Shown one piece after another: positions 1 to 10,528 of a stretch of 64,000 bases of DNA (within the stretch, counting starts at the first letter, position 1; the number at the start of each line of letters is the position of its first letter). The notes beneath the pieces were generated by a model. It ran no database searches. It worked only from the letters and a program-made list of their open reading frames with translations, and was not told the origin of the DNA. The DNA is from Micromonospora inositola (GTDB lineage: Bacteria; Actinomycetota; Actinomycetes; Mycobacteriales; Micromonosporaceae), in contig NZ_LT607754.1 of assembly GCF_900090285.1 (NCBI RefSeq), forward strand, positions 4,366,001 through 4,430,000, written 5' to 3'. The translations under genes were made by a program, and so were the position numbers.

Positions 1-1003
1 AGCCGAAGTTCTGGATCCGCCCCACCTTCGCCGCCGGGTCGTGCACGTAGATCCAGTTGTCCGGGAACGAGAACTCCTCGGGCACGACCAGCGCGACGGT
101 CAGAAAGTCCCGGTAGCGCAGGTCGTCGGCGGCGGCGCGCACCTCGGGCGGGGCGGCCGGCCGCAGCGCGTGGACCAGCGCGGAGATCGGCATGGACGAG
201 ATCACGTGGTCGGCCGGCTCGGTCCGTTCCCCGTCCGCGTCGGCCACGGTCACGCCGGTGGCCCGGCGGGCCGCCGGGTCGCGGTGCACGGCCGTCACCC
301 AACTGCCGGTACGCACCGAGCCGCCCCTCTTCTCCACCTGCTCGGTGCAGCGCTCCCACATCATCCCGGGGCCGTGCTTGGGGTACTGGAACTCCTCGAT
401 CAGGCTCGCCACGTCCTTGCGGTTGCGGCGCGGCAGGAGGGCGTTGACCATCGCCTTGGACAGCGACAGATTCTTGATCCGCTGCGCGGCCCAGTCGGCC
501 TGCAACCGGTCGGCCGGCATCCCCCAGACCTTCTCCGTGTACGTCTTGAAGAAGATCGAGTAGAGCCGCCAGCCGAACCGGGCCGACACCCAGCCCTCGA
601 AGTGCGACTGGTCCTTCGGCGGCCGCAGCCGCGCCCGCCCGTACGAGCCGACGCAGCGCAACGCCTCGACGACGCCCAGGTTGCGCAGCGCGTTGCCGGC
701 GCTGAGCGGGTAGTCGTAGAGCGCGCCCCGGTAGTAGATCCGGCTCATCCTCGGCCGGAGCAGGAAGTCCTCGTCGGGCAGGATCTCGTGCCAGAACGCC
801 TCCACCCGGGAGACCTTGGTGAAGAACCGGTGCCCGCCGATGTCGAAGCGCCAGCCGTCCCGCTCCACGGTGCGGCTGATCCCGCCGACCACGTCGTCGG
901 CCTCGAAGACCCGGACCGGCTCGCCGTGCCGGAGCAGCTCGTACGCCGCGGTCAGTCCCGCCGGTCCCGCCCCGATGACCACGGTGCCGTTGTTCTCGCC
1001 CAT
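1..1003 (-). CDS. FAD-dependent oxidoreductase (protoporphyrinogen oxidase / UDP-galactopyranose mutase-like), partial
   Basis: The gene reads from an ATG at 1003 leftward off the window edge, so about 334 residues are visible and the C-terminus is missing. The N-terminus has the dinucleotide-binding fold [17 protein letters not shown], then an acidic residue ending strand 2 ([10 protein letters not shown]), which is typical of FAD-binding amine-oxidase-like flavoproteins. Further motifs include GGHRFFTKV and [12 protein letters not shown], seen in actinobacterial NAD(P)/FAD-dependent oxidoreductases annotated near UDP-galactopyranose mutase or HemY-like proteins. The substrate cannot be told. 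It is transcribed divergently from the membrane protein at 1224, with about 220 bp between them for promoters. Confidence 0.85.
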   Translation of the reverse strand, partial: MGENNGTVVIGAGPAGLTAAYELLRHGEPVRVFEADDVVGGISRTVERDGWRFDIGGHRFFTKVSRVEAFWHEILPDEDFLLRPRMSRIYYRGALYDYPLSAGNALRNLGVVEALRCVGSYGRARLRPPKDQSHFEGWVSARFGWRLYSIFFKTYTEKVWGMPADRLQADWAAQRIKNLSLSKAMVNALLPRRNRKDVASLIEEFQYPKHGPGMMWERCTEQVEKRGGSVRTGSWVTAVHRDPAARRATGVTVADADGERTEPADHVISSMPISALVHALRPAAPPEVRAAADDLRYRDFLTVALVVPEEFSFPDNWIYVHDPAAKVGRIQNFG

Positions 1004-1223
1004 GCTGCCCGAGCCCTCCGCCCGTCCGCCTGACAGTTGCGGCAGCGCGGTTACCCGGCCCGCCCCCGAACTCACCTCTCCGTGCCGCGCGATGTCGCCG
1101 GCCCCCGGTCCGCCCGCCGTCCCGCGTCCACCGACAACAGGTGTCAACGGCCGCGGAACGGGGATGCCGGGCGACGGTTCGCGGTCCGGGGTGGTCGCGG
1201 GCGGGGCGACGCGTGGGGGACGG

Positions 1224-2504
1224 ATGGTGAACGGGCGGACGGCCGGTGTGGCCCTCGGTCCCGCCACGGACCGTCCGGGGCCCGTGGTCCGGCTCCGACG
1301 CGCCGGCCGGCCGCTGTCCCGGCTCGCCGCCCGGGTGCCCGCCCCGTGGGGGTTCGTGCTGGCGGTCTTCGTCGGCTCGAAGGTCGTGCTCAGCCTGGTC
1401 GGCGTGATCGCGCTGAGCGCGTGGGACGGGGTGCCCGGCGCGCCGCCCGCCGACGAGGCGATGATGCGGGCCCAGCAGCACGCCATCTCGCCGCACCGGT
1501 GGATCTCGCTCTGGTTCGCCTGGGACTCGTTCCTCTACGACCACCTGGCCCAGCTCCCGCTGGACCGGCCCTGGCGGGACTTCGGCTTCCCGCTGCTCTA
1601 TCCGTTCCTGGCCCGGCCGGTCGCGCCGCTGCTCGGTGGGCACACCGCGTGGGCCCTGCTGCTGGTCAGCAACCTCGCCCTGGTGTTCCAGCTCTACTAC
1701 GCCCACCAGCTCGGCGCCCGCCTGATCGGCACGGGCGGCGCGGCGGGCGGCGCCGACCCGGCGGCGGGTCGACGGTTCGTGCGCTACCTGCTGCTCCTGC
1801 CGACCGCCTTCCTGTTCCAGGCGGCGCTGACCGAGTCGCTCTTCCTCTGCCTGGCGCTGGCCGCCTTCTGGTACGCCGAGCGGCGTCGCTGGCTGCTGGT
1901 GGGGATCGTCGGCTACTTCCTGGCGCTGAGCCGCTCGGTCGGCTTCCTGCTGGTCGTACCGCTCGCCCTGGTCCTGCTGCGCCAGCACGGGTACCGGCTC
2001 GACCCCCGCACGCTCGGGCGGTACCTGCGGCGGGGCTGGCCGCTGCTGCTCGTACCGGCCGGCTGGCTGACCTTCATGGCGTTCTGCCGCTGGCAGTCCG
2101 GCGACTGGTACGCGTACAAGCACGCCCAGGAGCGGGGCTGGGGGATCAGCGTGCAGAACCCGTTCCGGGTGGCGTACGCGGCGCTGACCGGGGAGAACAG
2201 CGCCGACGCCCTGCGGGTCTGGTGCGCCGTGGCCGTCCTGGTGGTCGTCCTGGCCGGGCTGCGCCGGGCCGAGCTGCCGTACCTGGTCTACACGGTGATC
2301 GTGGTGCTGGTGCCGCTGTCGATGGGCCCGCCGGTGCACAAGAGCCTGCTGCGCTACCTGCTCGCCGCGTTCCCGGTCGCGCTGGTGCTGGCGCGCTGGG
2401 CCCGCCGGGCCAGCCTCGACACCTGGTTCACCGCCGCGCTGGCGCTGCTCCAAGGGGCGCTCTTCGTGGTCTGGCTGACCTACTGGACGCACTTCGTCAT
2501 CTGA
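1224..2504 (+). CDS. Multi-pass membrane glycosyltransferase, PIG-V mannosyltransferase-like (GT-C)
   Basis: The product is about 426 residues with roughly ten hydrophobic segments. The loop after TM1 carries [14 protein letters not shown] and then LLYPFLARP, a pattern seen in PIG-V-type mannosyltransferases of actinobacteria, which transfer sugars from polyprenyl phosphate on the outer face of the membrane. I chose ATG 1224 (preceded by GGGGGA) because residues upstream of it look like shadow translation of the divergent gene. An in-frame ATG at 1164 is possible. The acceptor is unknown. The stop lies 8 bp before the PadR palindrome, so it ends just where the next unit is controlled. Confidence 0.7.
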   Translation: MVNGRTAGVALGPATDRPGPVVRLRRAGRPLSRLAARVPAPWGFVLAVFVGSKVVLSLVGVIALSAWDGVPGAPPADEAMMRAQQHAISPHRWISLWFAWDSFLYDHLAQLPLDRPWRDFGFPLLYPFLARPVAPLLGGHTAWALLLVSNLALVFQLYYAHQLGARLIGTGGAAGGADPAAGRRFVRYLLLLPTAFLFQAALTESLFLCLALAAFWYAERRRWLLVGIVGYFLALSRSVGFLLVVPLALVLLRQHGYRLDPRTLGRYLRRGWPLLLVPAGWLTFMAFCRWQSGDWYAYKHAQERGWGISVQNPFRVAYAALTGENSADALRVWCAVAVLVVVLAGLRRAELPYLVYTVIVVLVPLSMGPPVHKSLLRYLLAAFPVALVLARWARRASLDTWFTAALALLQGALFVVWLTYWTHFVI

Positions 2505-2512
2505 ACCCCGGC

Positions 2513-2540
2513 CTTGCTATGCAACGAGTTGCATAGCAAG
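2513..2540. promoter_or_regulatory. Perfect palindromic operator in front of padR
   Basis: The sequence CTTGCTATGCAAC is followed by GA and then its exact reverse complement, giving 13-bp arms with a 2-bp centre. It ends 8 bp before the PadR start codon. PadR regulators bind dyads of this kind and repress their own operon, so autoregulation is the likely role (inference). Confidence 0.8.
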
Positions 2541-2548
2541 ATGCTGGC

Positions 2549-3121
2549 ATGTCGCTGGAGCACGCCATCCTGGTCTCGCTGCTGGAGCAGCCGGCCTCCG
2601 GGTACGAGCTGGCCCGGCGCTTCGACCGCTCGATCGGCCGCTTCTGGACCGCCACCCACCAGCAGATCTACCGGGTGCTCAAGCGGATGGAGGCGGACAC
2701 CTGGATCGCGGGCGAGGAGATCGGCCAGGAAGGGCTGCCCGACAAGAAGGTCTGGTCGGCCACGCCGGCCGGCCGGGCCGCGCTGGTGACCTGGCTGCGC
2801 GCCCCGGTTCAGCCGGAGGCGGTCCGGCACGAGCTGGCCGTCAAGATCCGCGGCGTGGCGTTCGACGACGCCCCCGGCCGCGCCGCCCTGGTCGCCGAGG
2901 TCGAGCGGTACCGCGCCGACCACGAGGCCACCCTCGCCGGCTACCTGGCCGGCGAGCGCCGCGACTTCCCGGACCCCGACGAACTGGACGCCCGCGAGTC
3001 GCTCCAGCACGTCGTGCTGCGCGGCGGCATCGCGTACGAGCGGATGGTGCTGGCCTGGCTCGACGACGTCCTCGCCACCCTCCGCGACCTCGACCCCCCG
3101 ACCAGGAAGGCGACCCCGTGA
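2549..3121 (+). CDS. PadR-family transcriptional regulator
   Basis: The product is 190 residues. Residues 1-75 form the PadR winged helix, beginning SLEHAILVSLLEQPASGYEL with the WTATHQQIYRVLKRM recognition region. Residues about 90-180 form the C-terminal alpha-helical dimerisation domain (Vir_act_alpha_C). This is the classic long PadR architecture (subfamily 1). The stop overlaps the GTG of the acyl-CoA dehydrogenase by 4 bp (GTGA), so the two are translationally coupled. The palindrome just upstream is the obvious self-operator. The effector is probably an acyl, aromatic or drug-like small molecule but cannot be named. Confidence 0.93.
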   Translation: MSLEHAILVSLLEQPASGYELARRFDRSIGRFWTATHQQIYRVLKRMEADTWIAGEEIGQEGLPDKKVWSATPAGRAALVTWLRAPVQPEAVRHELAVKIRGVAFDDAPGRAALVAEVERYRADHEATLAGYLAGERRDFPDPDELDARESLQHVVLRGGIAYERMVLAWLDDVLATLRDLDPPTRKATP

Positions 3122-4839
3122 CCGACCCGCTGCTGCTCAACCCGCACACCTACGACCCCACCCACCTCGACGAGCCCTCCCGCCGGCTGCTGCGGGCCAC
3201 CGTCGACTGGTTCGAGTCTCGCGGCAAGCAGGCGCTCGTCGACAGCTACAACCGGCGCGACTGGTACGGCGACTTCCTCGACTTCGCCGCCAAGGAGGGC
3301 CTCTTCGCCACCTTCCTCACCCCGGCCGCCGACGGCGGCGGCGACCCGGACAAGCGCTGGGACACCGCGCGCAACGCGGCGCTGAGCGAGATCCTCGGCT
3401 TCTACGGCCTCGGCTACTGGTACACCTGGCAGGTCACCGTCCTCGGCCTCGGCCCGGTCTGGCAGAGCGGCAACGCCGCCGCTCGGGCCCGCGCGGCCGA
3501 ACTGCTCGACGCCGGGCACGTGATGGCCTTCGGGCTCTCCGAGCGCCCGCACGGCGCCGACATCTACTCGACCGACATGGTGCTCACCCCGGACGGCGCG
3601 GGCGGCTTCCGGGCCACCGGCGGCAAGTACTACATCGGCAACGGCAACGTCGCCGGGCTGGTCTCCGTCTTCGGCCGCCGGGCCGACGTCGAGGGCCCCG
3701 ACGGGTACGTCTTCTTCGTCGCCGACAGCCGGCACCCGGCGTACCGGCTGGTCCGCAACGTGGTCAACGCGCAGATGTACGTCAGCGAGTTCCGGCTGGA
3801 GGACTACCCGGTACGCGCCGAGGACCTCCTGCACACCGGCAAGGCCGCTTTCGACGCCGCGCTGAACACTGTCAACGTCGGCAAGTTCAACCTCTGCACC
3901 GCCTCCATCGGCATCTGCGAGCACGCCATGTACGAGGCGGTCACCCACGCCCACAACCGGGTCCTCTACGGCAGGCGGGTCACCGACTTCCCGCACGTCC
4001 GCCGCGAGCTGACCGACGCGTACGCCCGCCTGGTCGCGATGAAGCTGTTCAGCGACCGGGCGGTCGACTACTTCCGTTCGGCCGGCCCCGACGACCGGCG
4101 GTACCTGCTGTTCAACCCGATGACCAAGATGAAGGTCACCACCGAGGGCGAGAAGGTCATCGACCTGCTCTGGGACGTGATCGCCGCGAAGGGCTTCGAG
4201 GCCGACACCTACTTCGACAAGGCCGCCAAGGACATCCGCGGCCTGCCGAAGCTGGAGGGGACCGTGCACGTCAACCTGGCGCTGATCCTCAAGTTCATGG
4301 CGAACTACCTGTTCCAGCCGACCGACCACCCGCCGGTGCCGACCCGCCGCGACGCGTGTGACGACGAGTTCCTGTTCCGGCAGGGCCCGGCCCGCGGCCT
4401 GGGCGGGATCCGCTTCCACGACTGGCGCGCCGCGTACGACGCGCACGCCGGAGTGCCGAACGTGGCCCGGTTCCGGGAGCAGGCCGACGGGCTCTGCGCG
4501 CTGCTCGCCGCGCACGCCCCGGACGAGGCCCAGCAGCGGGACCTGGACTTCCTGCTCGCCCTCGGCCAGCTCTTCGCGCTGGTCGTCTACGGCCACCTCA
4601 TCCTGGAGCAGGCGGAGCTGACCGGGCTGGACGGCGACGTGCTGGACGAGATCTTCGACCTCCTGGTCCGCGACTTCTCCACGCACGCCACCGAGCTGCA
4701 CGGCAAGGCGGCCACCACCGAGGAGCAGGCCGGCTGGGCACTGGCCCACATCCGCCGCCCGGTGCGGGACGCCGAGCGCACCGCCCGGGTCTGGGAGCGG
4801 GTGGCCGCCCTCTCCGGCACGTACGAGATGCGCCCCTGA
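3118..4839 (+). CDS. Acyl-CoA dehydrogenase-family flavoprotein, long form
   Basis: The product is 573 residues, longer than the usual 380-410. The flavin/acyl-binding region includes MAFGLSERPHGADIYS and ATGGKYYIGNGN, and a central helical region contains NRVLYGRRVTDFPHVRRELTDAYARL, as in ACADs. The C-terminal ~150 residues are an extra helical extension (FRQGPARGLGGIRFHDW onward), which is also found in long FadE-type enzymes of actinobacteria. The predicted reaction is FAD-dependent alpha,beta-dehydrogenation of an acyl-CoA with transfer of electrons to ETF. It is coupled to padR by a GTGA overlap, so it is presumably the regulated target. Substrate chain length cannot be inferred. Confidence 0.88.
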   Translation: MTDPLLLNPHTYDPTHLDEPSRRLLRATVDWFESRGKQALVDSYNRRDWYGDFLDFAAKEGLFATFLTPAADGGGDPDKRWDTARNAALSEILGFYGLGYWYTWQVTVLGLGPVWQSGNAAARARAAELLDAGHVMAFGLSERPHGADIYSTDMVLTPDGAGGFRATGGKYYIGNGNVAGLVSVFGRRADVEGPDGYVFFVADSRHPAYRLVRNVVNAQMYVSEFRLEDYPVRAEDLLHTGKAAFDAALNTVNVGKFNLCTASIGICEHAMYEAVTHAHNRVLYGRRVTDFPHVRRELTDAYARLVAMKLFSDRAVDYFRSAGPDDRRYLLFNPMTKMKVTTEGEKVIDLLWDVIAAKGFEADTYFDKAAKDIRGLPKLEGTVHVNLALILKFMANYLFQPTDHPPVPTRRDACDDEFLFRQGPARGLGGIRFHDWRAAYDAHAGVPNVARFREQADGLCALLAAHAPDEAQQRDLDFLLALGQLFALVVYGHLILEQAELTGLDGDVLDEIFDLLVRDFSTHATELHGKAATTEEQAGWALAHIRRPVRDAERTARVWERVAALSGTYEMRP

Positions 4840-4969
4840 CGCACGGCCCCGGCCCGTCGGCTTGGGCGATCCCGGCGTCCCGCTCGGTGGTCGCGTCGGT
4901 CGCGGTCGGTCCGGTTCCCGGCGCCGCCGGCCGGGCACCGCACCCGCGTGCGCTACGAAGCCGGGCGCG

Positions 4970-5203
4970 GAGAGCCGGGGGCTGGCCACGCTCGCCGCCC
5001 GCCGGATCATCGACTGGGCGATCCGGGAGCGCGGCATCCACCGGGTGGAGTGGCACACCAACGTGGCCAACGCCCCCAGCATCGCCGTCGCCCGCCGCCT
5101 CGGCATGCGCCACGACGGTACGCTCCGCCAGGTCCTTCCCGGTCCCGACGGGCGGATCGACCTGGAGGTCTGGTCGGTGCTGGCCCCGGAGTGGACCGCC
5201 TGA
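4970..5203 (+). pseudogene. GNAT N-acetyltransferase remnant (C-terminal half)
   Basis: Reading GLATLAARRIIDWAIRE, then HRVEWHTNVANAPSIAVARR and LGMRHDGTLRQ, this is the acetyl-CoA-binding C-terminal half of a RimJ/RimL-type GNAT enzyme ending in a natural stop. The N-terminal half is absent. The in-frame sequence upstream (4862-4970) is low-complexity Gly/Arg-rich and does not resemble the family. Normal relatives are about 170-200 residues, while only about 77 match here. Confidence 0.75.
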
Positions 5204-5253
5204 CGCCGGTTGCGTTCCCGAGTTTGGTCGTACCCGGACGTCAACATGCGTCC

Positions 5254-5664
5254 ATGGCTGTCCCCGCCCTGGCCCACGAGACCGATCCGCCGCGCGCCCT
5301 GCCGCTGCGGGAGGTCCGCACCCGCCTCACCCAGCTCGTCGCCCTGGCCGAGCTGACCGACACGGTCACCGTGGTCACCCGCGACGGTGATCCCCGTCCG
5401 GTGGCCGCGATCGTGCCCGCCTCCGCCGCCCGCTCGGCGGCCCAGGCGCGGGCCGACGCGGAGCGGCTCGCCGCGGTCACCGCCGGCTGGGCCCGTCGTC
5501 TGGAGGACCTGCACCGGCAAACCGGTCGCCGGCACGCGGCCGAGCTGCGTGCGGTCACCGACGCCCTGGCCGAGGTCTGGGCCGAGCTGGACCGTCGATC
5601 GCCGGCCGGCGACCCGGTGGTGGCCCGGCTGCGGGCCGCGCACGCCGACCTGCTGCGCGACTGA
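5254..5664 (+). CDS. Phd/YefM-like antitoxin-type protein
   Basis: The product is 136 residues. The first ~60 resemble the Phd/YefM DNA-binding fold: LPLREVRTRLTQLVALAEL, then TDTVTVVTRDGDPRPVAAIVPAS, in which the beta-strand phrase on avoiding a set value is characteristic. The remainder is charged and helical, with likely coiled-coil character (ADAERLAAVTAGWARRLEDL). No toxin gene follows, since the next gene is convergent pgi, so it is an orphan antitoxin-like protein or a stand-alone regulator. ATG 5254 has only a weak SD. Confidence 0.65.
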   Translation: MAVPALAHETDPPRALPLREVRTRLTQLVALAELTDTVTVVTRDGDPRPVAAIVPASAARSAAQARADAERLAAVTAGWARRLEDLHRQTGRRHAAELRAVTDALAEVWAELDRRSPAGDPVVARLRAAHADLLRD

Positions 5665-5692
5665 CCCGGCGCGCCGCCACCGGCGAACGGGT

Positions 5693-7327
<1,635 letters not shown>

Positions 7328-7621
7328 CGGGTCCATCTTCTCCTTCACGACGGGTCTGTCGGCGGGCCGTCGTCGCGCCCGCCGCCGGCGACTCCCTCAG
7401 CCTGCCACCCGGGGCGGGCCGGCGCGACGCGACCCGACATCGCCCACCCCGTGGAAGCCCGGGGGTGGTCCCGGGCGACACACGGTTGGGACACCTGTTC
7501 GACATGCCAGCCACCGGCTGACCCGGTCCCGCCTTGACCTCGAGTGCGCTCGAATTCCTAGGTTGGCCGGACCGGCCCCGCCGCCCGGCCAGTGCGGCGC
7601 ACACCCCCTCGGGGAGGACTG

Positions 7622-8671
7622 ATGCGTTACCGCGTGCTCGGCGGCACCGGCATCGAGGTGAGCGTCCACTGTCTCGGCACGATGATGTTCGGCGCGGTCG
7701 GCAACCCTGACCACGAGGACTGCGTCCGGATCGTGCACGCCGCCCTCGACCAGGGGATCAACTTCGTGGACACGGCCGACATGTACTCCGCCGGCGAGTC
7801 GGAGACGATCGTCGGCAGGGCGCTGCGGGGCCGGCGGGACGACGTGGTGCTCGCAACGAAGGTGCACTTCCCGATGGGGGAGGGGCCCAACCGGGGCGGC
7901 AACTCGCGGCGCTGGATCGTCCGCGCGGTCGAGGAGAGCCTGCGCCGCCTGGACACTGACTGGATCGACCTCTACCAGGTGCACCGGCCGGACCACACCA
8001 CGGACATCGAGGAGACCCTGGGCGCGCTCGGCGACCTCGTCCGGGCCGGCAAGATCCGGGCCTTCGGCTGCTCGACCTTCCCCGCGGAGGAGATCGTGGA
8101 GTCGCAGCACGTCGCCGAGCGGCGGGCGCTCGGGCGGTTCCGCACCGAGCAGCCGCCGTACTCGATCCTCGCCCGGGGGGTGGAGACCGCGGTGCTGCCG
8201 GTCTGCCAGCGGTACGGCATGGGGGTGCTGGTCTGGAGTCCGCTCGCCTCGGGGTTCCTCTCCGGCCGGTACCGCCCCGGCCGGGCGGTCGACCTCACCG
8301 CTGGCCGGCCGGCCCTCACCCCGGCCCGGTTCGACCCGGCGATCGCCGGCAACGCCGCCAAGTACGCCGCGGTCGAGGAGCTGCTCGCGCTCGCCGACGA
8401 GATCGGCTGCACCCTGCCCGAGCTGGCCGTGGCGTTCACCGTGGCGCACCCGGCGGTCACCTCGGCGATCATCGGTCCGCGCACCATGGAGCAGCTGGAG
8501 GGACTGCTCAAGGGCGCGACGCTCACCCTCGACGACGCCGTCCTCGACCGGATCGACGAGATCGTCCCGCCCGGGATGAACCGCTACCAGCCGGACGGGG
8601 TGTGGTCGCCGCCGGTGCTCACCGACCCGGCGCGCCGGCGGCGTCCGCCGGCGGACCGCGCCGCGGCCTGA
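7622..8671 (+). CDS. Aldo/keto reductase
   Basis: The product is 349 residues of the AKR TIM-barrel family, using NADPH to reduce aldehydes and ketones. Visible catalytic-tetrad features are D in FVDTADMYSAGESE (Asp and Tyr), K in VLATKVHFPMGEG and H in LYQVHRPDHTT. The C-terminus carries the cofactor-binding SAIIGPRTMEQL motif. ATG 7622 follows GGGGAGGACTG, a strong SD. It is monocistronic. The physiological substrate is unknown; members of this YajO/Tas-like group are often detoxification enzymes. Confidence 0.93.
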   Translation: MRYRVLGGTGIEVSVHCLGTMMFGAVGNPDHEDCVRIVHAALDQGINFVDTADMYSAGESETIVGRALRGRRDDVVLATKVHFPMGEGPNRGGNSRRWIVRAVEESLRRLDTDWIDLYQVHRPDHTTDIEETLGALGDLVRAGKIRAFGCSTFPAEEIVESQHVAERRALGRFRTEQPPYSILARGVETAVLPVCQRYGMGVLVWSPLASGFLSGRYRPGRAVDLTAGRPALTPARFDPAIAGNAAKYAAVEELLALADEIGCTLPELAVAFTVAHPAVTSAIIGPRTMEQLEGLLKGATLTLDDAVLDRIDEIVPPGMNRYQPDGVWSPPVLTDPARRRRPPADRAAA

Positions 8672-8814
8672 GTCGACCGGGCCCGAAAGGGGGCGCTGTC
8701 CGGCCACCGGCCGGGCTGCCGCGCGGCTACCGTCGGATGCCGGGGGTCCGGTGCAGGCGGCCGGGGCGGCCGGACCCTGGACGCCGTCGCCGGTCCTCCG
8801 GCAGGATGCCCGGG

Positions 8815-9888
8815 ATGTCATCGTCGACGATCCGCCGCGCCGGAGCCGTCGTGGCCGCGCTGGCGGTGCTCGCAGCGGGCTGCGCGGCGCCCGACCGTAC
8901 GCCCGCTGCCGCGCCCGCGCCCGCCACCACCGCCCCGGCCGGGGCGGGGGCCAGCCTGCCCGCCGCGCCGACCGGGGCGCCCTCGGCCCGGGCCGGCTTC
9001 GGCGGCCGGCCGCGTCCGGTGGCGCGGGCCTGCACGGTGCTGCCGGCGGACAACGTCTGGCACGCCGACGTCTCCCGGCTGCCCGTGCATCCGCGCTCCG
9101 CGGCGATGGTCGCCGCGATCGGCGCCGGCGCCACCGCCCACCCCGACTTCGGCTCGGGCACCTGGGACGGGGCCCCGATCGGCATCCCGGTCACCGTTGT
9201 GCCCGCCGGGCAGCGTCGGGTCCCGGTCAGCTTCTCGTACGCGTCGGAGAGCGACCCGGGGCCGTACCCGATCCCGCCGGACGCGGCGATCGAGGGCGGG
9301 CCGCGCGGCGACGGCGACCGGCACGTCATCGTCTGGGACCGGGCTGCCTGCCGGGCGTACGAGCTCTTCGACGCGCACCCGGCCGGCGGCGGCTGGCGGG
9401 CCGGCTCCGGGGCGGTCTTCGACCTCCGGTCGAACCGGCTGCGCCGGGCGGGCTGGACCTCCGCCGAGGCCGCCGGGCTGTCGATCCTCGCCGGGCTGGT
9501 CCGGTACGACGAGGTCGCCGCCGGCCGGATCGACCACGCCATCCGGGTCACCGTGCCGCGTACCCGCGCCGGCTGGACGTGGCCGGCCAGCCACTCCGCC
9601 TCCGACGCGGCCGACCCGGCGCTGCCGCAGCTCGGTCAGCGGCTGCGGCTCAAGCGGTCGGTGGGTGTCTCCCGGCTGCCCCGGCAGGCCCGGATCGTCG
9701 CCGAGGCCATGCAGCGGTACGGACTGATCGTCGCCGACCACGGCTCGGCGTGGTTCCTCTCCGGCGCGCCGGACGACCGGTGGGACAACGACGCCCTGCG
9801 GACGCTGGGCGGCCTGCGCGGCAGCGACTTCGAGGTGGTCGACGCGGCCGGGCTGATGGTCAGTCCCACCTCGGGCGCCACCCGCTGA
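8815..9888 (+). CDS. Secreted lipoprotein of unknown function
   Basis: The product is 357 residues starting MSSSTIRRAGAVVAALAVLA with lipobox LAAGC (Cys about 23), followed by an Ala/Pro/Thr-rich linker to about residue 65. The rest is a folded extracellular domain with recurring phrases such as PDFGSGTWDGAPIGIPVTVV, HVIVWDRAACRAYELFDAHP and GLIVADHGSAWFLSGAPDDR. Similar secreted proteins occur widely in actinobacteria without assigned function. The pattern of conserved His/Asp residues hints at binding or hydrolysis of a surface polymer, but no catalytic motif can be named. It is followed by kptA after 49 bp. Confidence 0.8.
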   Translation: MSSSTIRRAGAVVAALAVLAAGCAAPDRTPAAAPAPATTAPAGAGASLPAAPTGAPSARAGFGGRPRPVARACTVLPADNVWHADVSRLPVHPRSAAMVAAIGAGATAHPDFGSGTWDGAPIGIPVTVVPAGQRRVPVSFSYASESDPGPYPIPPDAAIEGGPRGDGDRHVIVWDRAACRAYELFDAHPAGGGWRAGSGAVFDLRSNRLRRAGWTSAEAAGLSILAGLVRYDEVAAGRIDHAIRVTVPRTRAGWTWPASHSASDAADPALPQLGQRLRLKRSVGVSRLPRQARIVAEAMQRYGLIVADHGSAWFLSGAPDDRWDNDALRTLGGLRGSDFEVVDAAGLMVSPTSGATR

Positions 9889-9937
9889 TCGCCGGTATCC
9901 GTCGACGGGTGCCGCCGCCCTGGGCGACACTGTCGCC

Positions 9938-10477
9938 GTGGATCATCGCGACCTGGTCCGGGTGAGCAAGAAGATGTCCCTGGCGCTGCGACACCGGCCG
10001 GACCGGTTCGGGCTGACGCCGGACCAGGCCGGCTGGGTGCCCGTCGCCGACCTGCTGGCCGCGCTGCGGATCAGCCGCGGCGTCCTCGACGAGGTGGTGG
10101 CCGGCAACGACAAGCAGCGCTTCGCCGTCGAGCGGGGGGCCGACGGCGTCGACCGCATCCGGGCCAGCCAGGGGCACTCCATCCGGGTCGACCTCGGGCT
10201 GGCCCCGACGCCACCGCCGGAACGGCTCTACCACGGCACGAGCGCCACGGTCGTACCGTCCATCATGGCCGAGGGCCTGCGGCGCGGCGGCCGGCACCAT
10301 GTCCATCTCTCGCCCGACCTGGAGACCGCCCGCCGGGTGGGCGCCCGGCGGGGCGGCCCGGTGGCGATCCTCACCGTCGACGCGGCGGCGATGGCGCGTG
10401 ACGGCCACCTCTTCTACCGCAGCGCCAACGGCGTCTGGCTCGCCGACGCCGTGCCCGCTGCGTACTTGACCAGCTGA
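9938..10477 (+). CDS. kptA: RNA 2'-phosphotransferase (Tpt1/KptA family)
   Basis: The product is 179 residues, the normal length for KptA. In eukaryotes the family removes the splice-junction 2'-phosphate from tRNA by NAD+-dependent ADP-ribosyl transfer. Bacterial members have the activity but no settled substrate. Diagnostic motifs in order are VSKKMSLALRHRPD (N-terminal RNA-binding lobe with the conserved Arg-His), RASQGHS, ERLYHGTS (NAD-binding HGTS), GRHHVHLSPD and LFYRSANGVWL. The start is GTG 9938 with no clear SD, possibly leaderless or read through from the lipoprotein gene. Confidence 0.95.
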   Translation: MDHRDLVRVSKKMSLALRHRPDRFGLTPDQAGWVPVADLLAALRISRGVLDEVVAGNDKQRFAVERGADGVDRIRASQGHSIRVDLGLAPTPPPERLYHGTSATVVPSIMAEGLRRGGRHHVHLSPDLETARRVGARRGGPVAILTVDAAAMARDGHLFYRSANGVWLADAVPAAYLTS

Positions 10478-10528
10478 CCGCTGCCGGCCGCGCCCCCGGG
10501 GTGCCGCGCTCCAGATGCGTGGGACGGG

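Noticed and set aside
2941..5643. 900-residue minus-strand frame opposite the acyl-CoA dehydrogenase
   Set aside because: It is the antisense shadow of padR, the acyl-CoA dehydrogenase and the Phd-like gene: no family motif, composition Gly/Val/Arg-rich as expected from the opposite strand of high-GC coding DNA.
7397..8821. 474-residue minus-strand frame over the aldo/keto reductase
   Set aside because: It is the antisense of a clear AKR gene with a good SD on the plus strand.
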